DNA from: Clostridiales bacterium UBA3678
Lineage (GTDB): Bacteria > Bacillota > Clostridia > TANB77 > CAG-508
Length of the DNA stretch: 64,000 nucleotides
Direction: 5' to 3'
Assembly (NCBI GenBank): GCA_002372935.1
Contig: DFJF01000006.1
Location: 27,298-91,297 of the forward strand
Part shown: positions 56,246 to 64,000 of the stretch, one piece after another
How the letters are laid out: every line of letters begins with the position of its first letter
Position numbering within the stretch: position 1 is the stretch's first letter
Notes under the pieces: model-generated
What the model saw: only the letters and a program-made list of their open reading frames with translations
Told to the model about the DNA's origin: nothing
Databases searched by the model: none
Position numbers and translations under genes: made by a program

Positions 56246-58717
56246 ATGACTAAAAAGAGAAAATATCATAAGAGAAGAACAGATGATACTTTAACAATAA
56301 AAATAATTGGAACAATTGTATTTAGCGTGCTTTTGGCAATATTATTATATACAAATTCAGGACTTTTAGGACAAAAGTTAAATGAGGTTTTAGGTGGAAT
56401 GATGGGATGGCTCAGATATATTTTACCTATAGGTACATTTGCTATCTCTATAAAAATGGCCTGTAATGAAAAAGAAAAAGAAAATGAATATATATCAAAA
56501 AAATTAATGCAATATACTATTTTACTTATTTGTGTAGCAATTGTAATGAGTATTTATCAAATATCTCAAGGAAATTTAGAGATTTCTGGAGATATATCAC
56601 AAATACTTAAAAAATCTTATGTTTTAGGTAGCTCTAATATTGGTGGAGGAGCAATTGGAACACTTGCTGCTGTGCCACTTGTAAGGTTACTTGGAAATTT
56701 GGGCGCTGTTGTTTTAAGTATAGGTGTTTCTATAATGTTATTTGCATTTGTATTTGGAATAGATATTTCAGAAATTATTAGTAATAGTGTTGAAAACTGG
56801 CTTGTAAAGCATGAGGAAAGAAAGAATGAAAAAGAGGAGCTAAGAGAGCAAAGATATGAAGAAGAAGAGGCTAGACGTGCAGAGATTTTAAATAATAGAA
56901 AAAATGCAAAAAGAGAAACACAATCTGTTGCACAAAATTTGTCATCAAAGGAGATGCAAGATGCTAGAAATATAGAACCAGAGCAAATAAAGATTAATTT
57001 AAATGGTGGAGCTATAGAAAATATAGAGCCAGCTCAAGAAGAAAAAAAAGGCTGGGGACTATTTAACAGAAAGAAACAAAAGGATGAAAAAGAAACTCAG
57101 GCAAAAATGAGTATGACAGATTTTGCAAATTCTATGGATACAAATGCAATTGATAATTTTTTTGTTCAAGAGGAAGAGCAAAAGCAAGACAAAACAAAAC
57201 AGGTTTTGCAATTAGAGCATACAATAACAGTAGAAGAGGATAATTATGTTTACCCATCTGTAAAATTACTTGCAAGAACACCAAAAAAAGCATTAAAAGG
57301 TGGAACAAAAGCATTACAAGATACTGCTGCAAAACTTCAAAGGACTTTATATAGTTTTGGAGTACAAGCAAAAGTAGAAAATGTCTCAGTTGGACCAGCA
57401 ATTACAAGATATGAATTAAGACCTGCAGAAGGAGTTAGAGTTAGCAAAATTGCGAATTTAGCAGATGATATTGCACTTAACTTAGCAGCAGAGACAATTA
57501 GAATAGAAGCTCCAATTCCTGGAAAACAAGCTGTAGGAATAGAAGTGCCAAATAAAGAAAAAGAAATGGTACCTTTAAGAGATGTAATAGAAAGTGATGA
57601 GTTTAAAAATAATAAATCTAAACTTAGTATAGCTCTTGGAAAAGATGTTGCAGGAAATGTAGTTATAGGAAATATTGCAAAAATGCCACATGTATTGATT
57701 GCAGGTTCTACAGGTTCTGGAAAATCTGTATGTATAAATACAATTATTACAAGTATTGTTTATAATGCAAAACCAAGTGAAGTTAAACTTGTTATGATAG
57801 ATCCAAAAGTTGTTGAACTTTCAGTATATAATGGAATTCCACATTTATTAATCCCAGTTGTAACAGATCCTAAAAAAGCCGCTGGAGCTTTAGCTTGGGC
57901 TGTTCAAGAAATGGACAATAGATATAATCTATTTGCAGAAAAAGGAGTTAGAGATTTAAAAGGATACAACAATGCAATAGAAAAATCTGGAGAAAGTGGT
58001 AAACTACCACAAATAGTAATTATTGTTGATGAGCTTGCAGATTTAATGATGGTTGCTTCAAAAGAGGTTGAAGAGTCAATATGTAGATTAGCACAAAAAG
58101 CAAGAGCAGCAGGTATGCATTTAGTTATAGCAACACAAAGACCATCTGTTGATGTTATCACAGGTTTAATCAAAGCTAATATTCCTTCAAGAATTGCATT
58201 TGCTGTATCTTCACAAGTAGATTCAAGAACAATATTGGATCAAATTGGAGCTGAAAAGCTTTTAGGAAAAGGTGATATGCTATTCTTTCCAGCAGGAGAT
58301 CCTAAGCCTACAAGAATACAAGGTGCATTTGTATCAGATGATGAAGTAGAAAAAATAGTAGACTTCATCAAATCAAATGGAACAGCTACATATAGTGAAG
58401 ATATATTAGAAACAATAGAAAATAATAATAAGACTGACAAAGAGAAAGCTTTAGAAGCAGAGCATTCTGCAGATGATGATGTAGATCCATTTTTGAAAGA
58501 TGCAATAAGTACTGTTGTAGAGACAGGACAAGCATCAACATCATTTATACAAAGAAGATTTAAAGTTGGCTATGCTAGAGCAGGAAGAATTATAGATCAA
58601 ATGGAAGAAAGAGGAGTTATTTCTGGTTATCAAGGTAGTAAACCACGTGAAGTATTGTGGACAGTAGAAAAATTGGCAGAATTAAATATGTCATCATCAT
58701 CAAATGTAGAAGAGTAG
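56246..58717 (+). CDS. FtsK/SpoIIIE DNA translocase
   Basis: A DNA pump at the division or sporulation septum. Four membrane helices lie within residues about 20-170, followed by a charged linker (170-340), the alpha-beta motor with Walker [10 protein letters not shown] near 484-492 and Walker [13 protein letters not shown] near 588, and a C-terminal winged-helix gamma domain ([23 protein letters not shown]) that reads orientation sites. 823 residues from ATG 56246; the ATG at 56234 is too close to AAAGGA. SpoIIIE versus FtsK cannot be separated by sequence alone. The stop codon is followed at once by a repeat array. Confidence 0.93.
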   Translation: MTKKRKYHKRRTDDTLTIKIIGTIVFSVLLAILLYTNSGLLGQKLNEVLGGMMGWLRYILPIGTFAISIKMACNEKEKENEYISKKLMQYTILLICVAIVMSIYQISQGNLEISGDISQILKKSYVLGSSNIGGGAIGTLAAVPLVRLLGNLGAVVLSIGVSIMLFAFVFGIDISEIISNSVENWLVKHEERKNEKEELREQRYEEEEARRAEILNNRKNAKRETQSVAQNLSSKEMQDARNIEPEQIKINLNGGAIENIEPAQEEKKGWGLFNRKKQKDEKETQAKMSMTDFANSMDTNAIDNFFVQEEEQKQDKTKQVLQLEHTITVEEDNYVYPSVKLLARTPKKALKGGTKALQDTAAKLQRTLYSFGVQAKVENVSVGPAITRYELRPAEGVRVSKIANLADDIALNLAAETIRIEAPIPGKQAVGIEVPNKEKEMVPLRDVIESDEFKNNKSKLSIALGKDVAGNVVIGNIAKMPHVLIAGSTGSGKSVCINTIITSIVYNAKPSEVKLVMIDPKVVELSVYNGIPHLLIPVVTDPKKAAGALAWAVQEMDNRYNLFAEKGVRDLKGYNNAIEKSGESGKLPQIVIIVDELADLMMVASKEVEESICRLAQKARAAGMHLVIATQRPSVDVITGLIKANIPSRIAFAVSSQVDSRTILDQIGAEKLLGKGDMLFFPAGDPKPTRIQGAFVSDDEVEKIVDFIKSNGTATYSEDILETIENNNKTDKEKALEAEHSADDDVDPFLKDAISTVVETGQASTSFIQRRFKVGYARAGRIIDQMEERGVISGYQGSKPREVLWTVEKLAELNMSSSSNVEE

Positions 58718-58809
58718 TTTCAAAAAGGGACGGTTCTCTTTCAAAAGGGGACGGTTCTCTTTCAAAAAGGGACGGTTCTTTTTCAAAAAAGAACCGTCCC
58801 CAAATGAAA
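58718..58809. repeat. 21-bp repeat array, three forward then one reverse unit
   Basis: Begins on the base after the translocase stop and ends with CCCCAAATGAAA. The last part continues into four tandem 9-bp CAAATGAAA copies (about 58801-58839), seemingly an expansion of the array's own end. The forward/reverse junction forms a hairpin. Confidence 0.92.
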
Positions 58810-58859
58810 AAACAAATGAAACAAATGAAACAAATGAAAGAGGAAGAAAGGAGAAGACT

Positions 58860-60419
58860 TTGGCACGAAAGAAACAAAAAATTTTAGGTAGATTAGTAAA
58901 GAAAGATTATGATAATGATCTAGAAGAAGTACTTTTAAAAAAGAACTTTCAAGCAGAGGTTAAAAGCTTTCTTCTTAACATAATGTATAAAATTGATTAT
59001 TCATATACAGATTATGAAAATGCTAAGAAAAATGTACTTTCTAAACAACAATATATAGAGAATTTTATAAATAATATTAAGACAAATTGTGATACGATTT
59101 CTTTTATGAAGATGGATAAAATGCAAAGGAGGACAGCATTAGTAGAAAGAGATAAGAAAATAATATTATGTTATCCAATAGAAACAAAATTATTGTATTG
59201 TTTATCACAAATAAACAAGCAAGATGATATTATAAAATCTGAACCAAATGTTTTATGTAAAAGTTTAACTGATTTAATAAATATAGGAAATGATATAAAT
59301 ACAACTGAACCTATAAGAGATTTTAATGGATATTCTTGGGACATTACAACTTTAAATATTGAAAATTTTTATTATAATTTAATTTATCAGGATCTAATAT
59401 TTATTGTAGGTAATAAGAAACTTGAAGATTGGGCAAACCATTATAATTATATGATTGATTATATGAATTTATTTAATGATTATTTGGAAAAAACATATGG
59501 TAAAAAAATTAATAAAGATATCTCAAATTCTTTGAAAAAAATTTCTATTTTGCTTGAATTAACTTCAAATAAGAAATTTAAAGACGAGTTAATCAAAAGA
59601 AAAGTTGAAGTTGAAGATAAATTAAATGCTATGAATGATAAGATTTCATATTTAAATAATTTATCTGTTCAGAAAAGACAAATAGTAAATGATATTAGAA
59701 AAATTGAATTAATATTAAGTGATAAAAATAAAATTGATGAAGAATATAAAAGAAGAAATAAAGAGTTGCCTTTAGAGAAAAAAATTTTTAGCAAGAGAGT
59801 TTTAGTAAAAAGTTTAGAAGATGAACAAGAAGAACTAATGATAAATTTAAAAGAATGCAACAATCAAATGAACTCTAAACAATTTATAAAAACTCAAAAA
59901 GATTTGAAATATGAATTAGATTATTTGAATTTAGTAGAAGTTGCAAATTTTAAAAAACAAATGTTAGATGAGATAATATTATTCCAAAAGCAGGTTTTGA
60001 AAATATTCAAATTAAAAATAGAAAAAGCAAATAATAAAAAAGAGTTGATAAAAATTTTATATGAAATAAGATATTTTAATTTAATTCCATTTGATGAAAC
60101 AAAGAACATTAGTCAAATTTCTACTTTAAAAAGAAGTTTAAAATCTGTAGAAGATTGCGCAATAGAAAAATCTTATGATTTAAAATTAATTAATGAATTA
60201 TTTAAAAATATCGATTTAAATAAAAAGATTTTTGCATCAATATTTTCATTTAATATAATAAAATTAGAAGATATATATTTCAAAGTGATAAAAGATAATG
60301 AATTTTATTTGCAATTTTATGATTATGATATTGAAGATAAAAAAATAAAAATTGATTTTAAGTTTGAAATTAAAGATTTAAAGGTAAAGTTAAATAAAAA
60401 AATTAAATTATTTATTTAG
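58860..60419 (+). CDS. Unknown cytoplasmic helical protein
   Basis: 519 residues, no signal or membrane segment. Asn/Lys/Ile-rich and mostly helical. A conserved-looking stretch (TISFMKMDKMQRRTALVERDKKIILCYPIETKLLYCL, residues about 80-117) precedes coiled coils near 210-320. Not recognised. The start is TTG, with GAAAGGAG 6 bases upstream. It lies between the translocase and a beta-CASP ribonuclease gene 26 bp downstream, so it may be cotranscribed with the latter. Confidence 0.6.
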   Translation: MARKKQKILGRLVKKDYDNDLEEVLLKKNFQAEVKSFLLNIMYKIDYSYTDYENAKKNVLSKQQYIENFINNIKTNCDTISFMKMDKMQRRTALVERDKKIILCYPIETKLLYCLSQINKQDDIIKSEPNVLCKSLTDLINIGNDINTTEPIRDFNGYSWDITTLNIENFYYNLIYQDLIFIVGNKKLEDWANHYNYMIDYMNLFNDYLEKTYGKKINKDISNSLKKISILLELTSNKKFKDELIKRKVEVEDKLNAMNDKISYLNNLSVQKRQIVNDIRKIELILSDKNKIDEEYKRRNKELPLEKKIFSKRVLVKSLEDEQEELMINLKECNNQMNSKQFIKTQKDLKYELDYLNLVEVANFKKQMLDEIILFQKQVLKIFKLKIEKANNKKELIKILYEIRYFNLIPFDETKNISQISTLKRSLKSVEDCAIEKSYDLKLINELFKNIDLNKKIFASIFSFNIIKLEDIYFKVIKDNEFYLQFYDYDIEDKKIKIDFKFEIKDLKVKLNKKIKLFI

Positions 60420-60445
60420 TAAATTGAGAAAGGATAAAATTAAGT

Positions 60446-62089
60446 ATGAAAATTACATTTTTGGGAGCTGCTAAAACAGTTACAGGATCAAATTTTTTAG
60501 TAGAAGCGGCTGGAAAAAAATTTTTAGTGGATTGTGGTATGTATCAAGGAAGTGCAGAAGAAGAGTTTGAAAATGAAGCACCTTTTGCATTTGATGTTCA
60601 AGATATTGATTTCATGTTACTTACTCATGCACATATAGATCATTCTGGAAGAATTCCGAAACTATATAATGAAGGATATAGACATCCAATATATGCACAT
60701 AAAGCAACTTGTGATTTATGCAGTTTAATGTTACCAGATAGTGGACATATTCAAGAAATGGAAATTGATTGGAAAAATAGAAAGAGAATTAGAAAGGGTG
60801 AAAAAGCACTTCCACCTCTTTATACTGCAGAAGAAGCAGCTCGTTCTTTGGAATTGTTTATTCCTGTTCAATATAATGAGATAGTTGAAGTATCGCCAGA
60901 AATACATGTTAGATTTAATGATGCAGGACACATGCTAGGGTCAAGTATTATCGAATTATGGGTAAACGAAGGGGATAAAGTAATAAAAACAGTATTTACA
61001 GGAGATATAGGAAATAATGATCTTCCACTTTTAAGTGAACCGACTATGATAGAATCTGCGGATTATTTGGTTATGGAATCTACTTATGCAAACAGGTTAC
61101 ATATGAGGAATGACGATAAAGCAGAGATATTTTTACAAATTGTTTCAGAAACTATAGAAGGTGGAGGAAATGTTGTAATACCATCTTTTGCAGTAGGAAG
61201 AACACAAGAGATTTTATATGAATTAGATAAAATTAAAGAAACAAAAGATGATCCTGATTTTGTCAAAAAATATAGGACTTTAATGAAAACACCTGTATAT
61301 GTAGACAGTCCACTTGCTATTTCTGCTACAGAGGTTTTTAGAGATAATATGGAATTATTTGATGATAAAACAAAAAAAAGAATATCACAAGGAGATAATC
61401 CATTAGAGTTTCCTGGTCTTCAATTTACAATGACAGCAGAAGAGTCAAAAGCTTTAAATGAAATTGATATGCCATCAATTATTATTTCTGCAAGTGGTAT
61501 GTGTGATGTAGGAAGAATTAAACATCATTTAAAGCATAATTTATGGAATCCTAAAAATACAATCTTATTTGTAGGATATCAAGCACCTGGCACATTAGGA
61601 TATAATATAGTAAATGGAGCAAAAAAGGTTAAGATTTTTGGTGAAGAAATAGCAGTAGAAGCTAGAATAGAGTATATAGAGGGATATTCAGGACATGCAG
61701 ATCAAGAGGGATTAATAAATTTCGTGTATTCTTTTAGAGATCAGAAACCAAGTCATATTTTCTTGGTTCATGGTGAAGAAGATGCTCAAGAAGTTTTAGC
61801 TCAAAAAATAGAAGATGAAACTGAAATCCCAGTTACTATACCAAATTTTGGGGAGAAATATGAATTAGAAGATGTTCCAAAAATGGTTGGAAAGGTTGCA
61901 GTTAAACCTACTTCAACTAGAAGAGAAATAATGAATATTCTAAACAAATTACAAAGTGAGATGGCTGATATGAGAGAAGCTGTAAATGATGACTTAGAAA
62001 ATAAAAACTTAAAAGATGAAGATATGTTTAGAATTAAAGAAAAAGTCAAAGATTTAGAAAAACAAATTATAAGAATTATTGAGGGGTAA
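60446..62089 (+). CDS. Metallo-beta-lactamase/beta-CASP RNase-like protein
   Basis: A predicted zinc RNase of the CPSF/Ysh1-like group. Metal motifs HAHIDH near residues 60-65, GHMLGSS near 160, FTGDIGNND near 186, then beta-CASP blocks (ESTYANRLH; VVIPSFAVGRTQEILYEL; PSIIISASGMCDVGRIKHHL) and the RNA-specificity end YSGHADQEGL...HIFLVHGE. 547 residues including a short coiled C-terminus. RNA as substrate is from family membership. Confidence 0.88.
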   Translation: MKITFLGAAKTVTGSNFLVEAAGKKFLVDCGMYQGSAEEEFENEAPFAFDVQDIDFMLLTHAHIDHSGRIPKLYNEGYRHPIYAHKATCDLCSLMLPDSGHIQEMEIDWKNRKRIRKGEKALPPLYTAEEAARSLELFIPVQYNEIVEVSPEIHVRFNDAGHMLGSSIIELWVNEGDKVIKTVFTGDIGNNDLPLLSEPTMIESADYLVMESTYANRLHMRNDDKAEIFLQIVSETIEGGGNVVIPSFAVGRTQEILYELDKIKETKDDPDFVKKYRTLMKTPVYVDSPLAISATEVFRDNMELFDDKTKKRISQGDNPLEFPGLQFTMTAEESKALNEIDMPSIIISASGMCDVGRIKHHLKHNLWNPKNTILFVGYQAPGTLGYNIVNGAKKVKIFGEEIAVEARIEYIEGYSGHADQEGLINFVYSFRDQKPSHIFLVHGEEDAQEVLAQKIEDETEIPVTIPNFGEKYELEDVPKMVGKVAVKPTSTRREIMNILNKLQSEMADMREAVNDDLENKNLKDEDMFRIKEKVKDLEKQIIRIIEG

Positions 62090-62171
62090 CTAGATAACAA
62101 TTTTATTTCTATAAGTCAAAAGTATTAATTTTGTTATTTAACAGCGAAATTGTCTAAAAGGAGGGAATGAC

Positions 62172-62969
62172 TTGGATAAAAGACCAATTGGAATGTTTGA
62201 TTCTGGAGTTGGAGGACTTACAGTTTTAAAAGAGTTTAGAAAAAAACTTCCAAATGAAAAAATTATTTATTTAGGAGATACAAAAAGATTTCCTTATGGA
62301 TCTAAATCAAAAGAAGCAATTTTAGAAATATCAAAAAAATGTGTGGATTTTTTGATATCAAAAAATGTAAAAATGATAATTATAGCATGCGGAACTGCAA
62401 CAAGTCAGGCTTTAGATAGCTTGATAAATTCTTATGATATACCAATTTTGGGAATTATAAATCCTACAGTGGAATATATAAGTAATTTGAATTTGGAAAA
62501 GCCTAGAGTAGGTGTAATAGCAACTTCTGGTACAATAAAGAGTGGAGCATGGGAGAAAAAAATATTAGAAAAAATACCTGAAGCAAAAGTTATAAATGAA
62601 AAAGCACCATTACTTGCTACAATGGCAGAAACTGGATGGACCAGTAATAAGGTTGCAGAATATACAATTAAAGAATATATGAAATGTTTTAAAGATATTG
62701 ATATTCTAATTTTAGGTTGCACACATTATCCAATGTTTGAGAATTTGATTCATAAAAATCTTGAAAAAAATGTGAAAGTTCTAAATACAGGAACAATCTT
62801 GGCACAATATACGAAAAAAATAATAGAAACAAAAAAAATGGAAAATATAGAAACTTCTGGTCAATTTGAAATATACCTTACAGATATTGAAGCAGATACT
62901 GATTTTTTAAATATTGCAGAACAATTTCTTGGAGAAAAAAACATTAATATAAAAGAAGCGAATTTCTAG
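62172..62969 (+). CDS. murI: Glutamate racemase
   Basis: Makes D-glutamate for peptidoglycan. FDSGVGGLTVLKEF near residue 9, GDTKRFPYGSKS near 36, first catalytic Cys in IIACGTATS near 74, second in LGCTHYPMF near 186. 265 residues. The start is TTG, with GGAGGGAATGACT upstream. It precedes the cotJ operon by a terminator. Confidence 0.94.
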   Translation: MDKRPIGMFDSGVGGLTVLKEFRKKLPNEKIIYLGDTKRFPYGSKSKEAILEISKKCVDFLISKNVKMIIIACGTATSQALDSLINSYDIPILGIINPTVEYISNLNLEKPRVGVIATSGTIKSGAWEKKILEKIPEAKVINEKAPLLATMAETGWTSNKVAEYTIKEYMKCFKDIDILILGCTHYPMFENLIHKNLEKNVKVLNTGTILAQYTKKIIETKKMENIETSGQFEIYLTDIEADTDFLNIAEQFLGEKNINIKEANF

Positions 62970-62997
62970 AGAGATTACTAAAAAGTAATCTCTTTTG
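62970..62997 (+). terminator. Terminator of murI
   Basis: A perfect 10-bp stem AGAGATTACT/AGTAATCTCT, loop AAAA, then TTTTG; the left arm begins on the base after the stop codon. Confidence 0.8.
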
Positions 62998-63059
62998 TCA
63001 CATTTAGTAGATTATTGTAATAAAATATATTAAATTGAAAAGAAAGGATGGTTTATAAT

Positions 63060-63404
63060 ATGTATACTAGATACAAAAGATCATGTTGCAATAATAATAT
63101 GCAATGTGTATTAAACACTATGGAAACCAGTTGCAATTATATACAGCAAAATAATGATTTCAATATTGGATGTGGCTGTGGATTTGATGATAATAACAAT
63201 GTTTTCCCATCTGATCCAATGTTTGGCCAGAGCTATGTTCCAATTCAATATATGAATAATACATTTAATCCTTGTGCTGGATTACACCATGGAACACTTT
63301 TTCCAGAACTTGTAAGTTCATATTCTCCAGGGGATTCAATGGCTCAAATTAATTATATTAGTAATTCAAATACAATAGGAAAGGGGTGTAATGCTAATGG
63401 ATGA
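63060..63404 (+). CDS. cotJA: Spore coat protein CotJA
   Basis: Small spore coat component made in the mother cell. About 114 residues. The family core is FGQSYVPIQYMNNTFNPCAGLHHGTLFPELVSSY, preceded by a Cys/Asn-rich extension longer than in Bacillus. ATG 63060 is chosen; the ATG at 63048 lies inside the GAAAGGATG ribosome site. It overlaps cotJB by 14 bases. Confidence 0.88.
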   Translation: MYTRYKRSCCNNNMQCVLNTMETSCNYIQQNNDFNIGCGCGFDDNNNVFPSDPMFGQSYVPIQYMNNTFNPCAGLHHGTLFPELVSSYSPGDSMAQINYISNSNTIGKGCNANG

Positions 63405-63675
63405 TAATAATTGTATGAATAATAATCAATCAAATAGAGAAGAAATGTTGCATAAAATTAAATGTTTGAAATTTGCAATAACAGATTTAGCATTATATCT
63501 TGATACACACCCAAATGATGAAAAAGCATTATGTTTGCATAATAAATATTGCAAAGAATTGAGAACTTTGACAGATCAATATCAAAAAATGTATGGACCT
63601 CTATCTATAGAATGTCCATGTAATAAATGGAGATGGCTTGAAGAACCATGGCCTTGGGAAGGAGGAGTTTCATAA
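63391..63675 (+). CDS. cotJB: Spore coat protein CotJB
   Basis: About 94 residues: LHKIKCLKFAITDLALYLDTHPNDEKAL near 20-47 and YGPLSIECPCN...WRWLEEPWPWEGG at the end are the CotJB pattern. ATG 63391 or 63397 are both possible behind AAGGGGTG. It overlaps cotJA and, by one base, cotJC (TAATG), so the three are translationally coupled. Confidence 0.92.
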   Translation: MLMDDNNCMNNNQSNREEMLHKIKCLKFAITDLALYLDTHPNDEKALCLHNKYCKELRTLTDQYQKMYGPLSIECPCNKWRWLEEPWPWEGGVS

Positions 63676-64000
63676 TGTGGACATATAACAAAGTTTTGCA
63701 ATATCCAATAAATATAAAACAACCAGATCCAAAACTTGCGAAAGTAATTATTTCACAATATGGAGGACCAGATGGAGAGCTTGGAGCATCTCTTAGATAT
63801 TTATCACAAAGATTTGCAATGCCTGATCAAAATTCAAAAGCGATTTTAAATGATATAGGAACAGAAGAATTAGCACACTTAGAAATGGTTGGATCAATAG
63901 TACGTCAGCTTACAAAAAATGCTAGTTTAGAAGAACTAGAGGCTGCTGGTTTAGCACCATATTATACAGATCATGGTGTAGATGTATATCCTCAATCTGC
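63675..64000 (+). CDS. cotJC: Spore coat protein CotJC, manganese-catalase type (partial)
   Basis: Runs off the end of the window after about 108 codons. MWTYNKVLQYPINIKQPDPKLA..., GGPDGELGASLRYLSQRF and GTEELAHLEMVGSIVRQLT are the start of the ferritin-like Mn-catalase fold, with metal ligands expected at E in DGELGA and at E/H in EELAHLE. The start codon overlaps the cotJB stop. A role in spore resistance to peroxide is known for the family. Confidence 0.92.
   Translation, partial: MWTYNKVLQYPINIKQPDPKLAKVIISQYGGPDGELGASLRYLSQRFAMPDQNSKAILNDIGTEELAHLEMVGSIVRQLTKNASLEELEAAGLAPYYTDHGVDVYPQS

Noticed and set aside
62172..62969. Altered catalytic motif in murI (ACGTA in place of ACNTA)
   Set aside because: The catalytic cysteines are both present and, from memory, Gly at this place occurs in other clostridial enzymes.
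1..64000. tRNA, rRNA, prophage or transposase genes
   Set aside because: I looked for cloverleaf ends, rRNA blocks and typical integrase or transposase motifs and saw none; a tRNAscan and ISfinder search would settle it.

Overview
The window is AT-rich throughout and comes from an endospore-forming, single-membrane Clostridia-type bacterium, most likely an uncultured gut lineage. The evidence is the A/T-biased codon use, a class I-like lineup of Firmicutes housekeeping genes (spoVT, spoIVB, an alpha/beta SASP, cotJABC, SpoIIIE/FtsK, RqcH, a YhaO/YhaN-type pair), strong GGAGG ribosome sites, frequent TTG starts, and no outer-membrane secretin in either pilus locus. No tRNA or rRNA gene, CRISPR array or transposase was seen.

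Layout. 1-9.1 kb: ileS (eukaryote-like type), a DUF2207 surface protein, miaB-mutS. 9.2-11.8 kb: a COG0523 metal-chaperone GTPase, then the rpsF-ssb-rpsR operon with clear terminators. 12-17 kb: an SbcD/SbcC-like nuclease-ATPase pair, a 6S RNA gene with its own promoter, and a DUF1189 membrane protein. 17-23 kb: a Mn-type CDF exporter, mtaB, an SASP gene with a forespore-type promoter, a HAD phosphatase, and rqcH. 23.2-36 kb: a Tad-like pilus locus: CpaB-like protein, two ParA-like proteins with damaged P-loops, CpaF ATPase, a TadB-TadC fusion, and eight small or large membrane-anchored candidate pilins, five of which share a core motif. 36-46.4 kb: a large unknown protein, spoVT, a dockerin-tailed glucosaminidase, a cadherin-like surface protein, mreB, spoIVB and ychF. 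46.6-56.1 kb: a complete type IV pilus locus (pilM-pilN fusion, pilO, pilP-like, pilin, prepilin peptidase, two minor pilins of which one is frameshifted, pilB, pilT, pilC). 56.2-64 kb: ftsK/spoIIIE, an unknown protein, a beta-CASP ribonuclease-like protein, murI, and cotJA-cotJB-cotJC (cut by the window end).

Two things tie the window together. First, a 21-bp repeat (GGGGACGGTTCT core) occurs in nine intergenic places, often starting on or right after a stop codon and ending just before the next ribosome site. Where both orientations occur, forward units always precede reverse units, so the transcript can fold into a long hairpin. Second, the Tad-like and type IV pilus operons have near-identical promoters (TTGATT, 17 bp, TAAAAT), each preceded by TATTAC direct repeats at an 11-bp period, which suggests that the two machines are co-regulated; the only prepilin peptidase in the window lies in the type IV locus.

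The strongest leads for new biology are the five-paralog small-protein family of the Tad-like locus, the 42-nt near-perfect hairpin between a ribosome site and its start codon at 32402-32443, the shared operator-like repeats of the two pilus operons, and the changed acidic residues in the type IV pilins and their peptidase.
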